Assembly (NCBI GenBank): GCA_012512265.1
Contig: JAAZEM010000079.1
Coordinates: 1 to 64,000 of the forward strand
Direction of reading: 5' to 3'
Source: Armatimonadota bacterium
GTDB taxonomy: Bacteria > Armatimonadota > JAAZEB01
DNA length: 64,000 nt
Positions 1-7,291 of the stretch are shown here, in pieces. The position numbers and the translations under genes were made by a program. Within the stretch, counting starts at the first letter, position 1. Every line of letters starts with the position of its first letter. The notes under the pieces are model-generated. The model ran no database searches. It saw nothing but the letters and a program-made list of their open reading frames with translations, and was not told the DNA's origin.

Positions 1-73
1 CGGCGAGGATGGCTATGATGGCAATGACCACTAGTAGCTCAATCAACGTAAAGGCGCGCCTATTGTTCCGCAT
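1..73 (-). CDS. prepilin-type protein, DUF1559-like (5' end only)
   Basis: The gene starts with ATG at 73 and reads leftward off the window, so only 24 residues are visible. They run Met, a short basic stretch ending RRAF, then TLIELLVVIAIIAILA. This is the classic prepilin leader: basic n-region, cleavage before Phe, Glu at +5 of the mature chain and a hydrophobic helix. A strong ribosome binding site (AAGGAGGGAG on the minus strand, about 82-91) precedes the ATG. In Planctomycetes, Verrucomicrobia and Armatimonadetes this signature usually belongs to the DUF1559 family of pseudopilin-like proteins, but the C-terminal part needed to confirm that lies outside. A consensus promoter sits about 110 bp upstream. 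Confidence 0.85.
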   Translation of the reverse strand, partial: MRNNRRAFTLIELLVVIAIIAILA

Positions 74-182
74 AGCAATCTCTCTCCCTCCTTGGAGCTG
101 CCGTCATGGACAGCGCCATCGGCTCCATAGAGCGAGGGCATCGAGCGGGAACAGACTGCCCGGGCCCTCAAGTGCCGCGCCC

Positions 183-211
183 ATTATACCCGTGTATCCA
201 CGTGGCGTCAA
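183..211 (-). promoter_or_regulatory. sigma-70-type promoter of the prepilin gene
   Basis: On the minus strand TTGACG (206-211) and TATAAT (183-188) are separated by 17 bp. Transcription should start near 176, giving a leader of about 100 nt before the prepilin ATG at 73. The promoter lies between the end of tyrS and the prepilin gene, which argues that the latter is transcribed on its own. Confidence 0.8.
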
Positions 212-273
212 CATCTTTGCCACAGGGGCGTTGAGCAGGGGCCGGACAGAGAGGCCGCCCGGCCCCAAATGGC

Positions 274-1521
274 TCACGAGAGCAAGATCTTGAGCACTTT
301 GCCCTTGCCGGCGCGCAGGATGATGGCACGCACGCCCTCCACCTCGCGGAAATCCTCGGGGGTAAAGATGCGATCCACATCGGTGAGGCGCTCATCCCAG
401 AGGCGTATGCCGCCCTGCTGAAGGAGGCGCCGGGCTTCGCCGCGCGACTTCACCAGACCGCTATCGGCCAGGGCGTTGGTCACTTTCACGCCCTCGGCAA
501 GCTCGGCCTCGGTGAGAGTGAGCGTTGGCACATCCGCTGGAAGCGCCCCTTGTGCGGCAAAGGCAGATTTCGAGTCGCTCTGGGCCTGGCGTGCCGCTTC
601 CTCGCCATGCGCGATCTTCGTGGCTTCATAGGCCAGGCGATGCTGGGCGTCGCGCGGATGCCCCGAGAGAATGCTGGCGATCTCATCGAGCGGCAGGAAG
701 GTGAAGAGCTTCAGGTTGCGCTCCAGGTCCTGGTCGGGCGTGTTGACCCAATACTGGTAGTATTCGAAGGGCGAGGTGCGCTCTGGATCCAGCCACACCC
801 GCATGCCGGTCGAAGTCTTCCCCATCTTCTGGCCGCTGGGATCGAGGAGCAGCGGGAAGGTCATCGCATAGGCCTGCTCACCGAGGACGTACTGGATCAG
901 TTCGACGCCATCGAGGATGTTGCGCCACTGGTCATTTCCACCGATTTGAAGCCGGCACCCCTCATTCTTGTAAAGATAGAGGTAGTCATAGCCCTGCAAG
1001 GTGGAGTAGAGGAACTCCATCAGCGAGAGGTGCTCTTGCCTCTTCAGGCGCTCCTGATAGGTCTCGTGAGTGATCAGCCGGTTGATGCTGAAGTAGCGGG
1101 CGGCGTTCAGCATGTAATCGGAAAGCCGCATGTCGAGCCAGTCGTAGTTGTTGCGCACCACGGCGGGGTTGTCGCCGCTCTCAAAATCGAGCAGCCCGAG
1201 GCGCTGGACCTGCCGGCGCATCGCCTCGCCGTTGGCAGCCACCTGCTCCGGCGTGATGAACTGGCGCGTTTCCGATTTCCCGGTGGGGTCTCCCACGATC
1301 GCCGTGAACCCGCCCAGCAAGAAGATGATCCGATGCCCCGCCTGCTGCAGGTGATGCATCGCCATCAAAGAGAGGAGATGCCCGATATGCAGGGACGAGC
1401 CGGTAGGGTCAAAGCCCTCATAGAGGGTGGTCCGCCCTGAAAGAAGCTCTTCAACCGCCTTGTCATCGGATGTTTGGGCAATGTAGCCTCGCTCACGCAA
1501 TTTCTGAAAGACGTTGCTCAC
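274..1521 (-). CDS. tyrS: tyrosyl-tRNA synthetase
   Basis: Class I aminoacyl-tRNA synthetase that charges tRNA-Tyr in the cytoplasm. The 415-residue product has the HIGH signature at residues 45-48, the GNDQW substrate-pocket motif and a KMSKS-type loop written KMGKT near residue 230. A C-terminal S4-like RNA-binding domain follows (about 350-415, SRGEARRLLQQGGIRL). The frame stays open further upstream, but the GTG at 1521 gives the usual N-terminus (SNVFQKLRERGYI) and the family's usual length. The 5' leader of about 135 nt shows no recognisable T-box sequence. The next gene leftward is the prepilin, which has its own promoter. Confidence 0.95.
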   Translation of the reverse strand: MSNVFQKLRERGYIAQTSDDKAVEELLSGRTTLYEGFDPTGSSLHIGHLLSLMAMHHLQQAGHRIIFLLGGFTAIVGDPTGKSETRQFITPEQVAANGEAMRRQVQRLGLLDFESGDNPAVVRNNYDWLDMRLSDYMLNAARYFSINRLITHETYQERLKRQEHLSLMEFLYSTLQGYDYLYLYKNEGCRLQIGGNDQWRNILDGVELIQYVLGEQAYAMTFPLLLDPSGQKMGKTSTGMRVWLDPERTSPFEYYQYWVNTPDQDLERNLKLFTFLPLDEIASILSGHPRDAQHRLAYEATKIAHGEEAARQAQSDSKSAFAAQGALPADVPTLTLTEAELAEGVKVTNALADSGLVKSRGEARRLLQQGGIRLWDERLTDVDRIFTPEDFREVEGVRAIILRAGKGKVLKILLS

Positions 1522-1663
1522 AATACGCTCTCCAACCAACGGGAAGCAGTTTCCCGCATCGAAGGGACCGATGCTCGCGGGGCCGCGATCGAGGAAAACA
1601 GTTGTTGCGCAGTCGAGAGGCTCCGGTAGCTCCCGTGGCCTCGCTCCGCGAGCCAGCAGCCAC

Positions 1664-1693
1664 ATTGTAGCATGGGCGGGATGCAATGGTCAA
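1664..1693 (-). promoter_or_regulatory. promoter of tyrS
   Basis: Minus strand: TTGACC at 1688-1693, 18-bp spacer, TACAAT at 1664-1669. The predicted start near 1657 leaves a leader of about 135 nt before the GTG at 1521. The -35 box is only 13 bp from the end of the inverted-repeat element at 1707-1944, so the element forms the DNA immediately upstream of this promoter. Confidence 0.75.
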
Positions 1694-1706
1694 CGCGCAT
1701 GGCGCG

Positions 1707-1944
1707 CTGGGATTCTGACGTAAGGAATCCGAAGCCACGGAGGCAGCGCGCAACCCAGCGCGCGGCGATAAACCACCGCGCTGCTTGCGAGCGAAGCCCT
1801 GCCGGGCTGGGCCGGGGATACTCCCAGATATCTCAAAACGGCGATGGCTGGGAGGGGGAGCTCCGCAGGGGCTTTGCCGGAAAGTAGCGCGGAGCTTCGA
1901 GCTCCGCGCGTGTGGGCGGCCTTCTCCTCATGTCGGAATCCCAG
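1707..1944 (+). mobile_element. MITE-like 238-bp inverted-repeat element, copy A
   Basis: The element runs from CTGGG to CCCAG. Its first and last 20 bp form an imperfect terminal inverted repeat (17 of 20 match). It aligns over its whole length, without indels, with the reverse complement of 34663-34900; hand alignment gives about 30 mismatches (roughly 87% identity). Inside lies a perfect 10-bp hairpin at 1887-1909 with a TCG loop. Only a 5-bp direct repeat (GCGCG, 1702-1706 and 1945-1949) flanks it, so this looks like an older insertion than copy B. It encodes no convincing protein and no transposase. Together with the tyrS promoter it fills most of the gap before the heparinase-like gene. 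Confidence 0.8.
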
Positions 1945-2128
1945 GCGCGGGTCTCGCAGGGGCCATGCCCCGATCCCGGAAGGATCGTGCGGCCCGACAG
2001 GCTGCACCCGGACCATTTGGGGCCGTCCCCTTCATCATGGTATCGATGTCGGCAGGGAACGGGCCTCAAAGGGTTTTTGCCGGTCGCGGCGAATCTCGGG
2101 GGCAAGCACCGGAAAGGAGTGGGCTGTG
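1945..2128. other. gene-free leader of the heparinase-like gene
   Basis: Between element A and the heparinase-like ATG no gene is evident. A weak promoter-like pair (TTGGGG and TATCGA, 18 bp apart, around 2017-2047) is visible, but I do not consider it reliable. The segment ends with the GGAAAGGAG ribosome binding site at 2111-2119. Confidence 0.4.
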
Positions 2129-4730
2129 ATGCTGCGACGGATCCTCATCTCATTGGCGCTCTTCTTCTGTCCCCTGTTGTGGAGTGGTCTGGCGGCGGGG
2201 CAGGCTGTGCCGCCGCTCGTGCTCTCCTCGTGCGATGACCCGGCGGAGTGGAGCGGGGGAACCGCGGATACCGGGCACGTGAAACAGGGGAAGGCCTCAC
2301 TGCGTTGGGAGCATGCGAAGGCGGATGGCATCTCCCTCGCCAAGGTGCCTGCGGATTGGTCGGCCTACGACCGGCTCTCGTTCTGGGTCTACTCGGAGAA
2401 AGCGACCAATTCCAGCTTCATGCTCATCATCAGTTCCGAGAACCCCGAAACGGAGGGCCCCGATTACTACTCGCGAAGCATCCGCCTCAACTTCACTGGC
2501 TGGAAGCGCTTCCGCTGCTACCTGCAGCAGATGAGCGCGGCTCGCCAGCCGCTCGGGTGGAATCAGATCCACGGGTTGCGCTTCACCGCCTCTGGGTGGG
2601 GGAATGAGCCGCACCCCGAGGCCGTCGTCTGCATCGACGACGTTATCCTGACGCATGAGGGGAAGGAGGTAGGGCCCCGCATGACCGATGAACAGCTTTT
2701 CGAGGCCCTGAACCTGGAGTATCCGGGGTTGGGCGAGGTGAAAGCCGCGGTAGCGAAGGGCGACCTGGCAGCGGCGAAGCGCGCCCTGGCGCAGTATTAC
2801 CGCAACCGCCAGACGCCGAAGTGGTACTTCCCAGCCGGAGCGAAGGCCGACCCAAAGCCGGAGAATCCAGATACCGCCCGTGCCGACCGGGTGCTCCGCC
2901 ACGAGTTGGAGAGCATCGGCCTGCGCCACCAGTTCGGGCCGGAGATCGATTGGACGTTCGACCTGACCACAGCGCCCGGATCGAAGTACGCCCCGAACAA
3001 CGAGTGGACCTGGCAGCTCAACCGCCACGCCGATTGGTCTGCTCTGGCTCGGGCCTACCGTGATACGGGCGATGAGCGTTACGCGCGCGAGTTCACGGCG
3101 CAGATGATGCAGTGGGTGCGCACCTGCCCGGTGCCGGAGGACGCCGCCAACACCGCGCGCTCGACCTGGCGCACCATCGAGGCGGGTATCCGCGCTGCGC
3201 AAGTTTGGCCGGATCTCTTCTACCGCTTCCTCCTCTCGCCGGAGTTCACCGACGAGGCGCTGGTGACGATGGTCAAATCGTTCGCCGAGCACGCGATGTA
3301 TCTTCTTCCCCATCCCACCTCCGGCAACTGGCTGTGCATGGAGGGAAACGGCCTCTTTCACGTGGGAGTGCTCTTCCCAGAGTTCAAGGACGCGGCCAAG
3401 TGGCGCGACACGGCGGTGGAGTGGCTCTATGCCGAGATGGAGAACCAGGTGTACCCCGACGGGGTGCAGATCGAGCTCTCCAGCGGCTACCACCACGTCA
3501 GCCTGAGCAACTTCCTGGGCGTGTTCCGCCTTGCCCAACTCAACGACATCGCGCTGCCGGCGGATTACCTGAAGCGGATCGAGCGCATGTACGACTTCGA
3601 CGTCTATGCCGCGATGCCGGACCGCCGCCTCCCCGGCGTGCAGGATGGCGGCTATATGGATATCCGAAGGCCACTGGGTGAGGCCGCCCGACTCTTCCCC
3701 GAGCGCAAGGAGTTTCTCTGGTACGCCACCGATGGCAAGGAGGGAGAGCCGCCCGCGAAAACTTCCTATGCCTTCCCCTACGCCGGCTATTTCATCATGC
3801 GCTCCGGCTGGGAGCCGGATGCCTGCTGGATGCTCTTCGACGGCGGGCCCTTCGGCTATGGCCACCAGCACGAAGACAAGCTGAACGTGATCGTGCATGC
3901 CTACGGCAAGCTGCTCCTCGTGGATCCGGGCAACTACCAGTACGAGAGGTCCAAGTGGCGGCAATACTTCATCGACTCTGCCGCGCACAACGTCGTTCTG
4001 GTGGATGGTCAACCGCAACGCCGGCGCGGCCGCCCGAGATCGGAGTACGTCGTCAAGGAGCCGTTGCCCCATGTGTGGGCCACCGCGCCCGAGTATGATT
4101 ACGTGGAGGCCACCTTCGACGAGGGCTTCGGCGGCGAGGTGAAGCAGGGGGGTGGCGCACACCCGGCGCGTCCTCTTCGTGAAGCCGGATCTGTGGATCC
4201 TTTGCGACACCCTCTCCGCGAAAGACGGCAAGGAGCACTCCTATGAGGCGCTCTTCCACCTCGATGCCCCGGTGAAGGCGGATGCCGCCGGCCTTCGCCT
4301 CTTCACTGGCAACGAGGACGCGGCCAACCTCGCCATCGCCGCCCGGCCTGCCTCCGGGCTCTCATTGAAGATCGTGGAGGGACAGCAGGACCCGTTGCAG
4401 GGCTGGCTGCCCGACCGCGGGCTCAAGAGCGCGCACCCGGCTCCCGTGGCCGTCTTCACCGCGACAGGCGGGGGTGACACGCATCTCCTTTGGGTACTGG
4501 CCCCCGCGCGGCCCGGCGCGCCAGACCCGGTGGCCGCCATTGAACCCCTCGGAGACAACCGATTGTCGGCGCGCATTCGCCTGCGCGATGGGCGGGCGTA
4601 CGAGGTGGCTTTCTCTGGGGGGAGCCCGGCGGATCTGCGGGTCGGCGCAGCGAGAGGCCGTGGGCGCGCCCTCCTGGTCGAGACCCGGCCGGATGGCCAG
4701 CCCGGCCGGACGATCGTCGCAGCGCCCTGA
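2129..4730 (+). pseudogene. exported heparinase II/III-like polysaccharide lyase, frameshifted
   Basis: Predicted extracytoplasmic lyase or uronic-acid-polymer-degrading enzyme. The ATG at 2129 follows a GGAAAGGAG site and begins a signal peptide (to about residue 25). A CBM-like beta domain (about 30-170), an alpha-helical toroid (about 190-540) and the heparinase II/III beta-sheet domain follow. The GYGHQHEDKLN segment near residue 578 carries the family's conserved His. At the G6 run 4147-4152 the frame shifts: the first frame dies at 4246, while the conserved C-terminal part continues in another frame to 4730. Removing one G restores a natural joint (EVKQ-GVAHTRRVLFVKPD) and a product of about 866 residues. 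It is either a real pseudogene or phase variant, or a homopolymer sequencing error. The substrate cannot be told from the sequence. Confidence 0.8.
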
Positions 4731-4822
4731 TCCCGGTGCCAACCCTGGCTTGGGGGCACTGGCGTGAGGCTTGTGCCAGGGGCTCTCCAAGCCTGCCGTG
4801 CCAGGATCACCAGGGGATGGGG

Positions 4823-4847
4823 GCCGGCCCTCGCGCCCCGGGCCGGC
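4823..4847 (+). terminator. strong GC hairpin after the heparinase-like gene
   Basis: GCCGGCCC (4823-4830) pairs perfectly with GGGCCGGC (4840-4847) around a 9-nt loop. There is no T-run, so it could act as a Rho-dependent pause site or mRNA-stability hairpin rather than an intrinsic terminator. It lies between the lyase gene and the next promoter. Confidence 0.4.
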
Positions 4848-4878
4848 GCCGATGCCGCGGATGAAGGGGATGCGGGGC

Positions 4879-4907
4879 TTGCAGTTGCTCCGGGCTTGTG
4901 GTAAAAT
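4879..4907 (+). promoter_or_regulatory. promoter of the plsY fusion gene, apparently leaderless
   Basis: TTGCAG (4879-4884), 17-bp spacer, TAAAAT (4902-4907). The ATG of the following gene is at 4914, only 6 bp after the -10 box, so transcription should begin at or beside the start codon. No Shine-Dalgarno sequence fits between them. Confidence 0.7.
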
Positions 4908-4913
4908 CGTGCC

Positions 4914-6608
4914 ATGCAAGCGCTGTCCATCGCAGCGGCGGCCCTCCTTGGCTACCTGGCGGGGTCTATCCCATTCGGCTACCTTCTGGTCAAAGCCCTT
5001 CGGGGCATCGATATCCGTGACTACGGCAGCCACAACATCGGGGTTTCGAACGTCGCGCGGGTTGCCGGGAAGGGCACGGCCGTACTCTGTCTGGTGCTCG
5101 ATGCCGGGAAGGGCCTGATCCCCGTTCTGCTTGCCCAGCGCATGGGAGCAGGACCGTGGGGATTGGTGCTCGCGGGCACGGGTGCGTGTGTGGGGCATGC
5201 CTACTCGCTCGTTTTCCTCCTGAAGGAGGGCCGCTTCTCTCGCGGGAAGGCCGTCGCCTCCGGCCTGGGCGCGGTGATCGGCTTCAGCCTCCTTGGGGCG
5301 ATCCCGGCGGGTGTTCTCGGCGCTGTCCTCCTAGTTTGGGCAACATGCCTCGGCCTGTTCCGCTTCATGTCGCTGGCATCGATGGCCGGCGCGGCCGCGT
5401 TCGCCGTCGCTGTGTGGGTCACCCCGGTCGACCTGGCGTATCGCGTGTTTGGCACTGTCATCTTCCTCTTCATCGTCTGGAAGCATAAGGAGAACCTCGG
5501 GCGGTTGATCGACGGCACGGAGGTCCGCGGGGGCGAGAAGGTACCCCTAGCGAACATCGATGGCGATGAGGTGGCGTGTGCCTTCGTGATTCACCCCTTT
5601 GAGATGGCGGATTGCTTTAAGTCGCGCCGATTCCGGCTGCTCGCCGGATGGCTGCCGACCGGGATAACGCGCCGCCTCCTGCGCTACGTGCGCCCGATGA
5701 AGAACGATGTGATCACCGGGATCACCACTCGCGATGGCCGGCGCGCGCGCGTCTATCTCATTGGCGTCCCGCTTCTTGCCGAGCAGATCAAGAAGGATGA
5801 GGCGCTCGCGGTGAAGCGGGCGATCCAGGCCGCCGAGTTGGCGCATCACCTGGGAGCATCGGTGATCGGCCTGGGTGCGTTCATGTCTGTTGTGGGCGAG
5901 AAGGGCGCGGCGGTCCAGCGGCATTCACCGATCCCGGTGACCAATGGAGGCTCGCTCACCGCGGGGAGCGTGCGCCTGGGCCTCCAGGCTCTCACCGAGC
6001 GCCTCTCAGATCAACTGGGGACGTCCACGGTCGCGGTCGTCGGTGCCAATGGCGTGGTGGGCTTCAAGATCTGCCGGGATCTGGCGCCCGCGATGCGCCG
6101 GCTGATTCTTGTGGGCACCAATCTGGAGCGCCTGGAGAGCGGGGCGAAACTCCTTCGGAAGGTGAACCCGCTCCTGGAGATCACCACCTCGGTGAGCTGC
6201 GACGCGCTCGTGGATGCGGACCTCATCTTCTCGGCGACCTCTGACCCGAACGCCGTGATCTTCTCGCGCCACCTCAAGGAGGGCGCGCTCGTCTTTGACC
6301 TGGGCCGGCCGGCCGACGTCGACCCGGCGGTCCTCCGCGAGCGCCCCGATGTCAAGGTGATCCCTGGCGGCACGATCCGCATGCCAGGCGAGCACGTGAA
6401 GTACCACATCGACCTCGGGTTCGGACCGGGCAACATCCCGGCGTGTCTGGCGGAGACGATTATCATCGCCCTGGAACGGGCCTATGACCGGGTGACCCTG
6501 GGGGATGGCACGAGCGCGGAGAACGTGGAGTACTTCGTTCGCAAGGCCGAAGAGCTCGGGTTCGATGTGGTTGCGGAGCCCTATTCCAGGGAGGTGGCCA
6601 CGGCTTGA
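4914..6608 (+). CDS. plsY: PlsY acyltransferase fused to an acyl-ACP-reductase-like domain
   Basis: Residues 1-200 are a membrane acyl-phosphate:glycerol-3-phosphate acyltransferase, first acylation step of phospholipid synthesis. The loops GSIPFGYL (17-24), GSHNIGVSNV (38-47) and GHAYSLVFL (94-102) are present between hydrophobic helices. Residues about 220-564 resemble the cyanobacterial aldehyde-forming acyl-ACP reductase (AAR): LGAFMSVV at 320-327, VTNGGSLTAG at 342-351 and a Rossmann motif VVGANGVVG at 375-383. The usual PlsY is only about 200 residues. At the region matching the AAR catalytic Cys (recalled as Cys294 of the Synechococcus enzyme) I see VKYHIDLGF with no Cys; the nearest is Cys511. 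The second domain may therefore be a dehydrogenase of altered chemistry. The start is fixed by the PlsY N-terminus, and the mRNA appears leaderless. Confidence 0.85.
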   Translation: MQALSIAAAALLGYLAGSIPFGYLLVKALRGIDIRDYGSHNIGVSNVARVAGKGTAVLCLVLDAGKGLIPVLLAQRMGAGPWGLVLAGTGACVGHAYSLVFLLKEGRFSRGKAVASGLGAVIGFSLLGAIPAGVLGAVLLVWATCLGLFRFMSLASMAGAAAFAVAVWVTPVDLAYRVFGTVIFLFIVWKHKENLGRLIDGTEVRGGEKVPLANIDGDEVACAFVIHPFEMADCFKSRRFRLLAGWLPTGITRRLLRYVRPMKNDVITGITTRDGRRARVYLIGVPLLAEQIKKDEALAVKRAIQAAELAHHLGASVIGLGAFMSVVGEKGAAVQRHSPIPVTNGGSLTAGSVRLGLQALTERLSDQLGTSTVAVVGANGVVGFKICRDLAPAMRRLILVGTNLERLESGAKLLRKVNPLLEITTSVSCDALVDADLIFSATSDPNAVIFSRHLKEGALVFDLGRPADVDPAVLRERPDVKVIPGGTIRMPGEHVKYHIDLGFGPGNIPACLAETIIIALERAYDRVTLGDGTSAENVEYFVRKAEELGFDVVAEPYSREVATA

Positions 6609-6672
6609 GGGGCCTCGCCGCGCGCCTGGGGTGCTCGCGCCAGTTGGCCCACGCGGCGGTGTGCTCTCCGTC

Positions 6673-6701
6673 TTGACACCGAGGATCGGCTTTGCTATAA
6701 T
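6673..6701 (+). promoter_or_regulatory. perfect-consensus promoter of the tRNA pair
   Basis: TTGACA (6673-6678), exactly 17 bp, TATAAT (6696-6701). Transcription should begin near 6708, about 17 nt before mature tRNA-Leu. A full-consensus promoter fits a stable-RNA operon. Confidence 0.9.
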
Positions 6702-6724
6702 GACAGCGTCGATAATCTCGGTGA

Positions 6725-6810
6725 GGGCGAGTGTCGGAACTGGTAGACGGGCATGACTTAGGATCATGTGGACTTTGTCCGTGAGAGTTCGAGTCTCTCC
6801 TCGCCCACCA
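6725..6810 (+). tRNA. tRNA-Leu, anticodon UAG
   Basis: The 86-nt gene folds as a class II tRNA. The acceptor strand GGGCGAG (6725-6731) pairs with CTCGCCC, followed by discriminator A and an encoded CCA. The anticodon stem is CATGA/TCATG around loop CTTAGGA, with anticodon TAG at 6759-6761. A long variable arm (GGAC-TTT-GTCC) and T arm GAGAG-TTCGAGT-CTCTC complete it. It reads CUN leucine codons, chiefly CUA. It is transcribed with tRNA-Gly 24 bp downstream. Confidence 0.97.
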
Positions 6811-6834
6811 GCTGGCGGCGGTGCCATCATCGGT

Positions 6835-6909
6835 GCGGGAGTAGTACAGTGGTAGTACGTCTCCTTGCCAAGGAGAAGGTCGCGGGTTCGAGTCCCGTCT
6901 CCCGCTCCA
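6835..6909 (+). tRNA. tRNA-Gly, anticodon GCC
   Basis: The 75-nt gene has acceptor GCGGGAG (6835-6841) paired with CTCCCGC, then T and an encoded CCA. The anticodon stem CTCCT/AGGAG encloses TGCCA, anticodon GCC at 6867-6869. The T arm is CGGGTTCGAGTCCCG-like. It shares the promoter at 6673-6701 with tRNA-Leu. Confidence 0.97.
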
Positions 6910-6941
6910 AGGGGAACCGCGTTTACGGCGGGAACCCAGCA

Positions 6942-7206
6942 GGCGCGAAGTGCCGGCTTCCGGCAACCGCGCCTCTATCCACCCCGGAAGAGGCCGGATA
7001 GAAGTGTGGGAGTGCCACCGCCCTGTGTCTCGGGCGGGCACTCCCTTCAGGTGGATACTCATGTTGTCGTGGCAGTCCTGCCGGGTTGGCGCAGGACAGT
7101 GTGGGACTGAAGGAATCCGCTGACTGGTAGCCTGCCGGGGCGGTCCATCTCCTGTGGGCCGCGCGGTGCGGGCGTTTGCCGAGCCAGATTCCCTCAGTTC
7201 TTTTTG
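6942..7206 (+). other. stacked-hairpin region between tRNA-Gly and tig (possible ncRNA or leader)
   Basis: This gene-free stretch contains successive stable hairpins. GGCGCG/CGCGCC plus TGCCGG/CCGGCA lie at 6942-6973. TCTATCC/GGATAGA lie at 6974-7002. GGGAGTGCC/GGCACTCCC with inner CCGCCC/GGGCGG lie at 7008-7045. GTCCTGC/GCAGGAC lie at 7075-7097. Finally ACTGAAGGAATC (7106-7117) pairs over 69 nt with GATTCCCTCAGT (7187-7198), directly followed by TCTTTTTG, like the closing stem of an RNA that ends at an intrinsic terminator. I do not recognise RNase P, SRP, 6S or tmRNA signatures. It could be processed from the tRNA transcript or be a structured tig leader. Confidence 0.5.
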
Positions 7207-7291
7207 TTAGTGGGGGAGAACGCGGCCGAAAGCCGGCCAGGGTGGTTTGCTGCTCCGGTCGGGGAAACGAGCGCTCTTGCCAGGTGAGGTG

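Noticed and set aside
1522-1657. T-box riboswitch in the tyrS leader
   Set aside because: The leader is long enough, but I found no TGGNACCGCG-type antiterminator box and no terminator hairpin with a T-run.
6942-7206. Identity of the hairpin region as RNase P RNA, SRP RNA, 6S RNA or tmRNA
   Set aside because: None of their conserved sequence blocks could be found by eye. It is reported only as structured DNA of unknown role.
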